Shown: piece after piece, positions 16,596 to 26,772 of the stretch
Layout of the letters: every line of letters begins with the position of its first letter
Numbering within the stretch: position 1 is the stretch's first letter
Source of the DNA: Paraburkholderia sp. BL23I1N1
Lineage (GTDB): Bacteria; Pseudomonadota; Gammaproteobacteria; Burkholderiales; Burkholderiaceae
NCBI RefSeq assembly: GCF_003610295.1
Contig: NZ_RAPV01000001.1
Location: 4,030,001-4,094,000, forward strand
Direction of reading: 5' to 3'
DNA: 64,000 nucleotides
The notes under the pieces: generated by a model
What the model saw: the letters and a program-made list of their open reading frames with translations, nothing else
Databases searched by the model: none
What the model was told of the DNA's origin: nothing
Position numbers and translations under genes: made by a program

Positions 16596-17441
16596 GTGAC
16601 CACTAGCGAAACCGCGCCGTACGCCCAGCTCGCGGAGCACGCCTATCAGATTCGCCGCAACGCGCTGCGCATGGGCGAAGTGCAGGGGCAGGGTTATATC
16701 GGCCAGGCGCTCGATATCGCCGATGTCCTCGCCGTCGCCTACTTCCGCGCCATGCGCTATCGCGCCGACGACCCCGAATGGGAAGGCCGCGACCGCTTTC
16801 TGCTATCGAACGGTCACTACGCCATCGCGCTGTACGCGGCGCTGATGGAGGCCCGCATCATCGCCGACGAAGAACTGGAAACCTACGGCAGCGACGACAG
16901 CCGTCTGCCGATGTCCGGTATGGCGAGCTATACGCCCGGCATGGAGATGTCCGGCGGATCGCTCGGGCAGGGACTGACGATCGCGGTGGGCCGCTGCCTG
17001 GGTCTGAAGCGCAAAGGCTCGGATGCCCGCGTCTACACGTTGTTCTCCGATGGCGAACTCGATGAAGGCGCAATCTGGGAAGGCCTGATGTCCGCGGCTC
17101 ACTGGAAGCTCGACAACCTGATCGCGATGGTCGACGTCAACAACCAGCAGGCCGACGGCCCCTCGTCGAGCGTCATGGCGTTCGAGCCGCTGGTCGAGAA
17201 GCTCCAGGCGTTCGGCTGGTTCGTCCAGCGTGTGGACGGCAACGATCTCGCGGGCGTCGTCGCCGCATTCGATGCGGCACATGCGCATCCGGAAGCGCAA
17301 CCGCGAATCATCGTCTGCGATACGCGGATGGGGTGTGGCGTGCCGTTCCTCGAAGCGCGCGAGAAAAATCACTTTATCCGCGTCGATGCGCACGAGTGGC
17401 AACTCGCGCTACAGGCGCTGGAAGCCGGGAGAACCGTATGA
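16596..17441 (+). CDS. Transketolase, N-terminal (thiamine diphosphate) subunit
   Basis: The 281-residue protein corresponds to the first half of transketolase. It has the diphosphate-binding run GDGELDEGAIWEGLM, then VDVNNQQADGPS, and GGSLGQGL earlier. Transketolases move two-carbon ketol units between sugars using thiamine diphosphate. Here the enzyme is split, and the next gene supplies the pyrimidine-binding half. The start is GTG after AAGGAGACAAACA. It overlaps the next gene by ATGA (17438-17441), so the halves are made together. Split transketolases are common in specialised sugar or sulfosugar pathways. Confidence 0.9.
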   Translation: MTTSETAPYAQLAEHAYQIRRNALRMGEVQGQGYIGQALDIADVLAVAYFRAMRYRADDPEWEGRDRFLLSNGHYAIALYAALMEARIIADEELETYGSDDSRLPMSGMASYTPGMEMSGGSLGQGLTIAVGRCLGLKRKGSDARVYTLFSDGELDEGAIWEGLMSAAHWKLDNLIAMVDVNNQQADGPSSSVMAFEPLVEKLQAFGWFVQRVDGNDLAGVVAAFDAAHAHPEAQPRIIVCDTRMGCGVPFLEAREKNHFIRVDAHEWQLALQALEAGRTV

Positions 17442-18436
17442 GCGCCGCCGTACCGAAACCGCGTCTGAAGACATCGGCGATGATCGCCTCGATTGCCGGT
17501 GAAGGGCAGATCACCCGCTCGGCCCCGTTCGGCCACGCACTGGTTGAACTGGCGCGCAACCGGCCCGAAGTGGTCGGCATGACGGCCGATCTCGGCAAAT
17601 ACACCGACCTGCATCTGTTCGCGAAGGAATACCCGGAGCGCTATTACCAGATGGGTATGGCCGAACAACTGCTGATGGGCGCCGCGGCCGGCATGGCGCA
17701 CGAAGGCGCACAGCCGTTCGTCACCACGTATGCGGTGTTCGCCGCGCGCCGTGCCTACGACTTCATCCATCAGGCGATTGCCGAGGACAACCTCGACGTC
17801 AAGATCGTCTGCGCCTTACCCGGTCTCACAACCGGCTACGGTCCAAGCCACCAGGCGGCGGAAGACCTCGCCCTGTTCCGCGCGATGCCGAACCTCACGG
17901 TGATCGACCCGTGCGACGCCACCGAAATCGAGCAGATGGTGCCGGCGATCGCCGACCATCGCGGGCCCGTGTATGCGCGGCTGTTGCGCGGCAACGTGCC
18001 GGTCGTGCTCGACGAATACGACTATCGGTTCGAACTCGGCAAAGCGAAGCTGCTGCGCGACGGCGCCGAGGTGCTGATCATCTCGTCCGGGATCATGACG
18101 ATGCGCGCGCTGGAAACGGCGAAGGCGCTGGCCGCCGATCGCGTCGACGTGGGTGTGCTGCATGTGCCGACCATCAAGCCGCTCGACACCGTCACGCTGC
18201 TGCGCGAAGCGCGCCGCTCAGGCCGTCTCGTGGTGGTGGCGGAGAACCATACGGTGATCGGCGGACTGGGCGAGGCAGTGGCCGCCGTGCTGCTGACCAA
18301 CGGCGTCACGCCGCCGTTCCGCCAGATCGGTTTGCCCGACGCATTTCTCGACGCGGGCGCGTTGCCGACCTTGCACGACCGCTACGGCATTTCCACCGAG
18401 GCAATGTGCGACACGATCAAAGGCTGGCTACGGTAA
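17438..18436 (+). CDS. Transketolase, C-terminal subunit
   Basis: The 332-residue protein has the transketolase pyrimidine-binding domain (MTADLGKYTDLH, YQMGMAEQLLMGAAAGMAHEGA, GLTTGYGPSHQAAEDLALFRAMPN). The C-terminal transketolase domain follows (VLIISSGIMTMRALETAK, VVVAENHTVIGGLGEAVA). The start ATG overlaps the stop of the N-terminal subunit by four bases. Longer in-frame starts lie inside the N-subunit gene and are rejected. Together the halves should form an alpha2-beta2 enzyme. The donor and acceptor sugars are not known. Confidence 0.9.
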   Translation: MSAAVPKPRLKTSAMIASIAGEGQITRSAPFGHALVELARNRPEVVGMTADLGKYTDLHLFAKEYPERYYQMGMAEQLLMGAAAGMAHEGAQPFVTTYAVFAARRAYDFIHQAIAEDNLDVKIVCALPGLTTGYGPSHQAAEDLALFRAMPNLTVIDPCDATEIEQMVPAIADHRGPVYARLLRGNVPVVLDEYDYRFELGKAKLLRDGAEVLIISSGIMTMRALETAKALAADRVDVGVLHVPTIKPLDTVTLLREARRSGRLVVVAENHTVIGGLGEAVAAVLLTNGVTPPFRQIGLPDAFLDAGALPTLHDRYGISTEAMCDTIKGWLR

Positions 18437-18532
18437 AGGTTCATCAAGGCTGGTAAGCGCCGCACATACGCGCACTCACCGATAGCAAACAATTTGGCAA
18501 ATCATAAGCTTCATATTCAGGAGATACGCATC

Positions 18533-19297
18533 ATGTCAGAGTCACGTCTACTCGACGGCAAGGTCGCCGTCATTTCCGGTGGCGCGTCGCCGCGCGGCAT
18601 CGGTATGGCGACAGCCCGCATGTTCGCGGCGCACGGCGCACGCGTCGCCATCTTCGATCTCGACGAAAACGCCGCAGTCGAAGCCGCTGCGTCGATCGGG
18701 CCCGGGCATCGCGGCTATGTGTGCAACGTGACTGACCGTGGCGCCTGCCAGGCGGCGGTAGAACGTACTGTGGCCGATTTTGGTTCGATCGATATCCTGA
18801 TCAACAACGCCGGCATTACCCAGGCCGCCAAGCTTCTCGAGATCGATCCGGAAGGCTGGGACCGGATCCTCGACGTCAACTTGCGTGGCGTGTTGTATCT
18901 GTCGCAAGCAGTCGTTCCGCAGATGAAGAAGCAGAAGAGCGGCTCGATCGGCTGCATGTCGTCGGTTTCGGCACAGCGTGGCGGCGGCATTCTCGGCGGC
19001 CCGCATTACTCGGCGGCGAAGGCGGGCGTGCTGGGCCTCGCCAAGGCCATGGCGCGTGAGCTCGGCAACGACGGCATTCGCGTGAACTGCGTGACACCCG
19101 GTTTGATCCAGACCGACATCAACGCGGGCAAGATCAGCGACGACAAGCGCGGCGAAATTCTCGCGGGCATTCCGCTCAATCGTCTGGGTGTACCCGACGA
19201 TGTGGCCGGCGCATTCCTGTTCCTCGCGTCGAACCTGTCGTCGTATATTACCGGCGCGGTGATCGATGTGAATGGCGGCATGCTGATTCACGGCTAA
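18533..19297 (+). CDS. Short-chain dehydrogenase/reductase (SDR)
   Basis: The 254-residue classical SDR has an N-terminal cofactor site SGGASPRGIG and the NNAG motif (INNAGI). The catalytic Ser is in MSSVSAQRGGG and the Tyr-Lys pair in HYSAAKAG. The aspartate in IFDLDEN suggests NAD(H) rather than NADP(H). The start at 18533 follows AGGAGATACGCATC. It lies 96 bases after the split transketolase on the same strand and probably oxidises or reduces a hydroxyl or keto group of the same substrate. The substrate cannot be read from sequence. Confidence 0.88.
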   Translation: MSESRLLDGKVAVISGGASPRGIGMATARMFAAHGARVAIFDLDENAAVEAAASIGPGHRGYVCNVTDRGACQAAVERTVADFGSIDILINNAGITQAAKLLEIDPEGWDRILDVNLRGVLYLSQAVVPQMKKQKSGSIGCMSSVSAQRGGGILGGPHYSAAKAGVLGLAKAMARELGNDGIRVNCVTPGLIQTDINAGKISDDKRGEILAGIPLNRLGVPDDVAGAFLFLASNLSSYITGAVIDVNGGMLIHG

Positions 19298-19456
19298 TCC
19301 AGCTCCGGCGGGGCGGGCCGTCTGGCGGGAGGCCGGCGGCGGCGATGGAGCCCCTGTAGTAGAGAACAGACGACCGCGGCGAGCAATACGTGCAGCCGCC
19401 GCGGTTGAGACCAGAAAACCATAACGACGCGCGATCCAGGATTGGAGGAAGACACC

Positions 19457-20500
19457 ATGACTACCCGTTCGAACGCCCCGCAGGGCATCAGCCGCCGCAC
19501 CTTTCTGAAGGCGGGTGCAGCCCTGTCCGCCGCCGCGCCGTTATGGAGCATCTCGCGAAGCGCGATGGCGGCCCCCGAGTTTTCGTACAAACTGGCGACC
19601 GGCCAGGACCCGACGCATCCCGTCAACGTCCGCGCCCAGGAGGCGATCAATCACATTCGCGAAGCGACTAACGGCCGCCTCGATATCAAGCTCTTTCCGC
19701 AAAATCAGCTCGGCTCCGATACGGATCTGCTCTCGCAGGTGCGCAATGGCGGTGTCGAATTCTTCAATCAGGCCTCGTCGATTCTGGCCACGCTGACGCC
19801 TGTCGCGGGCATCGTCAACACGGGCTTCGCATTCAAGGACTACGACGCGGTCTGGAAGGCAATGGACGGCGATCTTGGCAACTACATCCGCACGCAAATC
19901 GGCAAGTCGGGGCTCGTCTCGCTGAGCAAGGTGTGGGACAACGGCTTCCGGCAGATCAGTTCATCGACCCGGGCGTTGCGCACGCCGGCTGATCTGAAAG
20001 GCTTCAAGATTCGCGTGCCGCAAGCGCCCATGCTGACCTCGCTCTTCAAAGCGCTTGACGCGGGACCGGCGCCGATCAATTTCAACGAGCTCTATTCGGC
20101 GCTGCAAACCGGTGTGGTGGAAGGTCAGGAAAATCCGCTGCCGATCATCGCCACGGCCAAACTCTATGAAGTGCAGAAGTACATCAGCCTCACGTCGCAC
20201 GTGTGGGACGGTTACTGGATTCTCGGCAACCGCGCCGCATGGGAGCGTCTGCCGGCCGAGATCCGCGCGATCGTCACACGCGAATTCGAAAAAGCCGCGA
20301 TGCTGCAGCGCGCGGATATCGCGAGGCTCAGCCTGTCGTTGCGCGACGATCTGAAATCGAAGGGCATCACCTTCATCGATGTCGACCGCGAGGCGTTCCG
20401 CGGCGCGCTGGCCAAGACGAGCTTCTACCACGACTGGAAAGCCAAATACGGCGACGAGGCGTGGGGCCTGCTGGAGAAGTCAGTCGGAAAACTGGGGTAA
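19457..20500 (+). CDS. TRAP transporter substrate-binding protein (DctP family)
   Basis: The 347-residue protein has a twin-arginine-type signal (SRRTFLKAGAALSAAA), then a DctP fold. Family features include YKLATGQDPTHPVN, AAPLW before the mature part, and GFKIRVPQAPMLTSLFKALDAGPAPINFNELYSALQTGVVEGQENP (about residues 175-220). The conserved Arg in KIRVP normally binds the ligand carboxylate, so the substrate is probably an acid. GGAGG lies before the ATG at 19457. The fused permease gene starts 4 bases after its stop. Confidence 0.92.
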   Translation: MTTRSNAPQGISRRTFLKAGAALSAAAPLWSISRSAMAAPEFSYKLATGQDPTHPVNVRAQEAINHIREATNGRLDIKLFPQNQLGSDTDLLSQVRNGGVEFFNQASSILATLTPVAGIVNTGFAFKDYDAVWKAMDGDLGNYIRTQIGKSGLVSLSKVWDNGFRQISSSTRALRTPADLKGFKIRVPQAPMLTSLFKALDAGPAPINFNELYSALQTGVVEGQENPLPIIATAKLYEVQKYISLTSHVWDGYWILGNRAAWERLPAEIRAIVTREFEKAAMLQRADIARLSLSLRDDLKSKGITFIDVDREAFRGALAKTSFYHDWKAKYGDEAWGLLEKSVGKLG

Positions 20501-20504
20501 AGCG

Positions 20505-22364
20505 ATGATCTCGATCTCCTATTCGCACGAGCGCCAGCATCGGTTTGCCTGCGCGCTCGACTCCGCCCTCGGCCATCTGGTGGAGATTCCCGCCGCCTTG
20601 CTGGTGCTCGCGGAAATCGTCGTGTTGCTAGCCGGTGTGACGAGCCGCTATCTGCTGCACGCGCCGCTCGTCTGGTCCGATGAACTGGCCTCCATGCTGT
20701 TCCTGTGGCTCGCCATGCTCGGTGCCGTGATCGCTTTACGGCGCGGTGAGCATATGCGGATGACGGCATTGGTCGGCATGGCGTCGCCGGGTGTGCGCGC
20801 CTTTCTCGACGTGGTCGCGATCGCCGCGCCGATCGCGTTCCTTGCAATGGTGATCGGTCCGGCGATCAGCTTCGCGCAGGACGAAGCGTTCATCACCACG
20901 CCGGCACTCGAATTGTCGAACTCGTGGCGCGCGGCTGCGTTGCCGGTGGGCTCGGCGCTGATGCTGCTGGTGGCCGTGGTACGGCTCGCGCGCATGGGCA
21001 ACTGGCGCCTGACGCTTGGCGCGATCGCAACGGTCGGCGCGCTGGTCGGCATCTTCATTGCGCTGGGACCGCTGTTCCGCGATCTCGGCAATATCAACCT
21101 GCTGATCTTCTTTGTCGGCCTGGTCGCGCTCGGCGTGCTGAGCGGTGTGCCGATTGCCTTTTCATTCGGACTCGCAACCTTCGGCTATCTCGCGTTGACC
21201 ACGAGTACGCCGATGCCGGTGGTGGTCGGCCGGATGGACGAGGGCATGTCGCATCTGATCCTGCTCTCGGTGCCGCTCTTCGTGTTCCTCGGCCAGTTGA
21301 TCGAGATGACCGGCATGGCCGCGGCGATGATCGCGTTCCTCGCGAGCCTGCTGGGGCACGTGCGTGGCGGCCTGTCGTATGTGCTGGTCGGCGCGATGTA
21401 TCTGGTATCGGGCATCTCGGGTTCGAAAGCCGCGGATATGGCGGCGGTTGCACCCGTGTTGTTTCCCGAAATGAAAGCGCGCGGTGCGAAGCCCGGCGAT
21501 CTGGTCGCACTGCTCGCTGCGACCGGCGCGCAGACCGAGACAATTCCGCCGAGCCTCGTGCTGATCACGCTCGGCTCGGTGACCGGCGTGTCGATCTCGG
21601 CGCTCTTCACGGGCGGCATGCTGCCGGGCATCGTGCTGGCGATGACCTTGTGCATCGTGGTGCAGTGGCGTTATCGGCGCGAAGACATGTCGGGCGTCAA
21701 ACGTGCGACGGGCGTCGAGATTCTGCGCAAGTTCGTCATCGCATTTCCTGCGATCGCCTTGCCGTTCGTGATTCGCGCAGCGGTGGTCGAAGGGATCGCG
21801 ACGGCCACCGAAGTCTCGACGATCGGTATTGCCTATGCGGTGCTGGCCGGCCTGCTGATCTATCGCCGTTTCGAGTGGAAGCGGCTCAAGCCGATGCTCA
21901 TCGACACCGCGACGTTGTCTGGTGCGATTCTGCTGATTATCGGCGCGGCGACGAGCATGGCGTGGGCGTTGACCCAATCGGGTTTCTCGGGGCAGCTTGC
22001 GCAGACGCTCAGCGGGCTGCCTGGCGGCGCCGCGATGTTCATGGCCGCATCTATTTGCGTGTTCGTGATTCTCGGCAGCGTGCTCGAGGGCATACCGGCG
22101 ATCGTGTTGTTCGGTCCGTTGATGTTTCCGATCGCGCGGCAAATGGGCATTCACGATGTGCACTACGCCATGGTGGTGATTCTGTCGATGGGCGTGGGCC
22201 TGTTCGCACCGCCGTTCGGTGTTGGCTACTACTCGGCGTGTGCGGTCAGCCGCATCCATCCGGACGAAGGGATGAAGCCGATCCTCGGCTATATCGCCGC
22301 GCTGATGGTTGGTCTGATCATCGTCGCCGCAGTGCCCTGGATTTCGACCGGCTTCCTGCATTGA
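20505..22364 (+). CDS. TRAP transporter fused small and large permease (DctQM)
   Basis: The 619-residue membrane protein combines a DctQ-like N-terminal part (about 4 helices, with SRYLLHAPLVWSDELASMLFLW) and a DctM-like part with ~12 helices. The DctM part shows PIAFSFGLATFGYL, GISGSKAADMAAVAPVLFPEM and FAPPFGVGYYSA. With the DctP protein upstream it forms a sodium-driven importer. The start is the ATG at 20505, and upstream in-frame codons overlap dctP. An intrinsic terminator 12 bases after its stop may separate it from the second transketolase gene. Confidence 0.92.
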   Translation: MISISYSHERQHRFACALDSALGHLVEIPAALLVLAEIVVLLAGVTSRYLLHAPLVWSDELASMLFLWLAMLGAVIALRRGEHMRMTALVGMASPGVRAFLDVVAIAAPIAFLAMVIGPAISFAQDEAFITTPALELSNSWRAAALPVGSALMLLVAVVRLARMGNWRLTLGAIATVGALVGIFIALGPLFRDLGNINLLIFFVGLVALGVLSGVPIAFSFGLATFGYLALTTSTPMPVVVGRMDEGMSHLILLSVPLFVFLGQLIEMTGMAAAMIAFLASLLGHVRGGLSYVLVGAMYLVSGISGSKAADMAAVAPVLFPEMKARGAKPGDLVALLAATGAQTETIPPSLVLITLGSVTGVSISALFTGGMLPGIVLAMTLCIVVQWRYRREDMSGVKRATGVEILRKFVIAFPAIALPFVIRAAVVEGIATATEVSTIGIAYAVLAGLLIYRRFEWKRLKPMLIDTATLSGAILLIIGAATSMAWALTQSGFSGQLAQTLSGLPGGAAMFMAASICVFVILGSVLEGIPAIVLFGPLMFPIARQMGIHDVHYAMVVILSMGVGLFAPPFGVGYYSACAVSRIHPDEGMKPILGYIAALMVGLIIVAAVPWISTGFLH

Positions 22365-22376
22365 TCCGCTGATGCA

Positions 22377-22412
22377 CGAGGCTGCGTTGCGCAGCCTCGC
22401 ATGACGTTTTTT
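22377..22412 (+). terminator. Rho-independent terminator after the TRAP permease gene
   Basis: CGAGGCTGCG and CGCAGCCTCG form a perfect 10 bp stem with a TTG loop. A 7-base spacer and six T (22407-22412) follow. The spacer is slightly long, so termination may be partial and some readthrough into the second transketolase is possible. Confidence 0.75.
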
Positions 22413-22485
22413 CGCTCAATCCGTTTCAATCCGCTTTGATTGCCGCCGCCCTGCCTGCCAGGCCGACGTAGAGGAGCCTTTTGTC

Positions 22486-24513
22486 ATGTCCACCACCGAA
22501 GCTCAGTCCGCTGCACCGGTTGCTTCGCACGCTTCGACTGTGCCGTTGCCGTTGCCGCTCGCCGACGCGATCCGTTTTCTCTCTATCGATGCGATCCTGC
22601 AAGCCGGAGAAGGCCATCAGGGTGTGCCGCTCGGCATGGCCGAAATCGCCACCGCGCTGTTCACCCGGCACTTCAAATTCAATCCCGCCGATCCGACCTG
22701 GCCCGATCGCGACCGCTTCGTGCTGTCCAACGGACACGGTTCGCTGCTGCTGTATTCGCTGCTGTACTTAACCGGTTATGCGGCGATCGGCCTTGACCAG
22801 TTGAAGACCTTCCGCGAACTCGGCTCGCACTGCGCGGGGCATCCCGAGTACGAACCGGCGCATGGTATCGAAGTGACCACGGGTCCGCTCGGACAGGGCA
22901 TTGCCAACGCGTTCGGCATGGCTATCGCCGAAGCGTATCTTGCGGCGAAATTCGGCAGCGAGCTTGTCGATCACTACACGTATGCGTTCGTCGGCGACGG
23001 CTGTCTGCAGGAGGGGATCGGTCAGGAGATGATTTCGCTGGCCGGGCATCTGCGGCTGGGCAAACTGGTTCTCTGCTGGGACGACAACCAGATCACCGAC
23101 GACGGCAGCACCTCACTCTCCATCAGCGAAGACGTCTGCACACGTTTTCGCGTCGGCGGTTGGCAGGTGATCGAAGTCGATGGTCACGATCTCGAGGCGG
23201 TCTCCGCCGCGTTGACGATTGCGCGCGCCGATCCGCGGCCATCGATGATCGCGTGCAAGACGGTGATCGGCCGCGGTATCGCGCGCTTGCAAGGGCAGCG
23301 TGGCGGACATAGCGGCAAACTGTTTCAAGCAGATGCCGAGGCGGCGCGCGAACAGCTCGGCTGGCCGCATGCACCGTTCGACGCGCCCGCCGCCGTCCTG
23401 AACGCATGGCGCGAAGCGGGCCGGCGCAGTAGTGAGGAGTACAACGCGTGGCACGCGCGCCTCGCCGCGTTGCCGGACGCGCAGTGCGCCGAGTTCGAAC
23501 GGGTCCAGGCGGGTGGCTTGCCGGAAGGCTGGCGCGAGGTGCTCGACGCTTACCGCAGGCGCGCCGTGGAACGCGACGAGCCGCAGTCTGGCATTACCGT
23601 GTCCGGCGAGATCAGCGATCTGTTCGCGCCGCTGCTGCCTGAACGCATGGTGGGTTGCGCCGACCTCGAAGCGCCCACGGGCCACAAGCGCCAGTTGCAC
23701 GCCTTCACTGCCGATGACCGCTGCGGTGCGTACGTCCATTGCGGCGTGCGCGAACATCTGATGGGCGCGATGGCTAACGGCATGGCTGCGCACGGCGGCA
23801 TCGTCGCGACCAGCGTGACGTATCTGGCGTTTTCCGACTATCAGCGTCCGGCGATGCGGATGGCCGCACTGATGGGCTTGCCGGTGCACTTCGTGTTCAG
23901 CCACGACTCGATCGGCGTCGGCAAGAACGGGCCGACGCATCAGCCCGTCGAGATACTCGCCTCGTTACGCGCGATGCCGAACATGCGCGTTTTGCGTCCC
24001 GCGGACGCGGTGGAGGCCGCCGAGTGCTGGGCGCTCGCGCTCGAGCATCGGCACGGTCCGAGTACGCTGGTTTTTGCAAGGCAGGCGTTGCCGCTGGTGC
24101 GTCGCGAGCACAGCACCGAGTCGTTGTCGCGCCGCGGTGCTTATGTGCTGGCCGAAGCGGAGGGCGGCGCGCGTGCCGTGACGCTGCTTGCCACGGGCTC
24201 CGAGGTTGCGATAGCGCTGCAGGCGCGCCGTCAGTTACAGGAAGAGGGCATTGCGACCGCCGTGGTGTCGATGCCGTGTTGGGAAATCTTCGATGCGCAG
24301 AGCGCCGACTATCGCGCCGCGGTTCTAGGTTCAAACACGGTGCGCGTCGGTATCGAGGCAGCACTGCGGTTCGGGTGGGACCGCTATCTGGGCGAGCGCG
24401 GTGGTTTTGTCGGGATGACCGGGTTCGGTGCTTCGGCTTCCGCGGAGACGCTGTACGCGCACTTCGGTATCACGGCGCAGCATGTCGTGACCGAAGCAAA
24501 GCGGCATCTGTAA
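22486..24513 (+). CDS. tkt: Full-length transketolase
   Basis: The 675-residue single-chain transketolase has GVPLGMAEIATALF, SNGHGSLLLYSLLYLTG, TTGPLGQGIANAFGMAIAE and the diphosphate site GDGCLQEGIGQEMISLAGH with CWDDNQITDDG. The pyrimidine domain (GVREHLMGAMANGMAAHGG; FVFSHDSIGVGKNGPTHQP) and C-terminal domain follow. All expected active-site histidines appear present. It transfers two-carbon units between phosphosugars, as in the pentose phosphate pathway. It is the second transketolase in the same block, after a split one, which suggests a specialised role. A terminator separates it from the TRAP genes. Confidence 0.93.
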   Translation: MSTTEAQSAAPVASHASTVPLPLPLADAIRFLSIDAILQAGEGHQGVPLGMAEIATALFTRHFKFNPADPTWPDRDRFVLSNGHGSLLLYSLLYLTGYAAIGLDQLKTFRELGSHCAGHPEYEPAHGIEVTTGPLGQGIANAFGMAIAEAYLAAKFGSELVDHYTYAFVGDGCLQEGIGQEMISLAGHLRLGKLVLCWDDNQITDDGSTSLSISEDVCTRFRVGGWQVIEVDGHDLEAVSAALTIARADPRPSMIACKTVIGRGIARLQGQRGGHSGKLFQADAEAAREQLGWPHAPFDAPAAVLNAWREAGRRSSEEYNAWHARLAALPDAQCAEFERVQAGGLPEGWREVLDAYRRRAVERDEPQSGITVSGEISDLFAPLLPERMVGCADLEAPTGHKRQLHAFTADDRCGAYVHCGVREHLMGAMANGMAAHGGIVATSVTYLAFSDYQRPAMRMAALMGLPVHFVFSHDSIGVGKNGPTHQPVEILASLRAMPNMRVLRPADAVEAAECWALALEHRHGPSTLVFARQALPLVRREHSTESLSRRGAYVLAEAEGGARAVTLLATGSEVAIALQARRQLQEEGIATAVVSMPCWEIFDAQSADYRAAVLGSNTVRVGIEAALRFGWDRYLGERGGFVGMTGFGASASAETLYAHFGITAQHVVTEAKRHL

Positions 24514-24531
24514 ATCTACAAGGACATGGAC

Positions 24532-25497
<966 letters not shown>

Positions 25498-25927
25498 TTG
25501 ACCCGATCGAGACCATCTCGATCGCGAAGAGAACTAGCTCGTTGCCGACAAAAATCTGACCCCACCGGACGAAACGTTCTCTTTCCTCAATCGAAAGTTC
25601 CATAGCATTGCGCCGTAGCGTCCTGTGGCCGTGGCTGCGGGCTCAGGCGCGAAAAATGCTCGTGGATTTCGGACTATTTCGATCGGACCCCCGCAACCGT
25701 TCAGCACAGATTGCTTTTTCGCATTAGCATATAAGGGTGTCGCGTGCCGTTCGGTGAAGTGAATCACCGAACCCTTGCCGCTGGACCATCAACGTGTGCG
25801 GGTCGCGCAAATCATCCCCACATCAGCTTATCGCTGGCTTACGCCGCGACCCTGCCGTTCAACGTGGTTGTTGAGTTGACGGCCGTCATCAATCCAATCG
25901 CATCGATTGAACGAATCGTTGGTTAAT
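25498..25927. other. Intergenic stretch with one perfect hairpin
   Basis: No gene is supported in these 430 bases. CGATCGAGA (25504-25512) and TCTCGATCG (25516-25524) form a perfect 9 bp stem just after the dehydrogenase stop, which may stabilise or end the transcript although no T-run follows. The rest is lower in GC than the surrounding genes, particularly near 25700-25740, and probably contains the promoter of the next gene. Confidence 0.5.
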
Positions 25928-26671
25928 ATGAGGAATTTACGTACATCATTGATTGTCGGAGTGCTTATCGTCGAGGTGGTGTTCGGCGCTTTTTTACTAT
26001 TGAAAAAAAGCCCTGACTCGACGGCCGACACCGACGTCCCGACCAACGGCGCAACGGAATTGGCTGCGACTTCTTCCCGATTGGGTGACACCCATGTGAC
26101 TGCGGGAAGTGTGGCCGGTGCGGCGCCGATCTCCGGCAACGAAGCGTCCTCCGGCAACGAAGCGCCCTCCGGCAACGAAGCGCCCTCCGGCAACATAGCG
26201 CTTGCAAGCAACATGCCGACTGACCCCAGGCAGTCGACAAGCGGGACAGTGGTGACGGCGTCCGGCGTGCCAGCTACTGGCGGCGCAGTGCTTGCGCCGC
26301 AGCCGGACACGCATGCGCGCGCAGCGGCCCCAGTGCATGCTTATGTTGCGCCGAAAATTGTTGAGCCGAAGATCGTTGAGCTGAAGATCGCCGCTGTGCC
26401 GCGAACCGAAAGCAGGCGTGACACTCTGTATCGTCACGGCTCGAATCCGGTTTCGTCCTCGTCTTCGTCCTCGTTCACGGACGAGCTGGTCAAAGAATCC
26501 GCGAAACTCGATCCGGCATTGCCGCCGCCACCGCCCCAACAAACCAGCCGTAACGACCCGTATCGGCCGGGTTCGAATCCGGTCGCGGCCGCGATGACGG
26601 ATCAGCTCGTGAGAGAGTCCGCGAAACTCGATCCAGCACTGCCGCCACCCAACCAGTCCAACGTGAAGTAA
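25928..26671 (+). CDS. Membrane-anchored low-complexity protein with internal repeats
   Basis: The ~247-residue product has a single N-terminal membrane helix (TSLIVGVLIVEVVFGAFLLL) followed by a Thr/Ser/Ala/Pro-rich tail that should lie in the periplasm. Residues around 70-95 hold tandem SGNEAP-type hexapeptides (four copies, the last degenerate). The C-terminus has a ~40-residue duplication with shared features GSNPV, TDxLVxESAKLDPALPPP. I know no family for it. ATG 25928 is preferred over the TTG at 25907. Confidence 0.65.
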   Translation: MRNLRTSLIVGVLIVEVVFGAFLLLKKSPDSTADTDVPTNGATELAATSSRLGDTHVTAGSVAGAAPISGNEASSGNEAPSGNEAPSGNIALASNMPTDPRQSTSGTVVTASGVPATGGAVLAPQPDTHARAAAPVHAYVAPKIVEPKIVELKIAAVPRTESRRDTLYRHGSNPVSSSSSSSFTDELVKESAKLDPALPPPPPQQTSRNDPYRPGSNPVAAAMTDQLVRESAKLDPALPPPNQSNVK

Positions 26672-26772
26672 GCACGAGACATGACGCGCGGACAGCTACC
26701 GGTAGAACACGTAGTCCACGAGATCGGGTGAGCTTCCGCGTTCATGTTCCGTTGAGCATGGTGCCGTTGGTG

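Noticed and set aside
21162..22361. Long minus-strand frame opposite the TRAP permease
   Set aside because: His/Arg-rich composition is typical of a shadow of a membrane-protein gene; no start site or family features.
26571..26595. GGTTCGAATCC motif resembling a tRNA T-arm
   Set aside because: It lies inside the coding repeat for GSNPV in the hypothetical gene and has no acceptor, D or anticodon arms around it.
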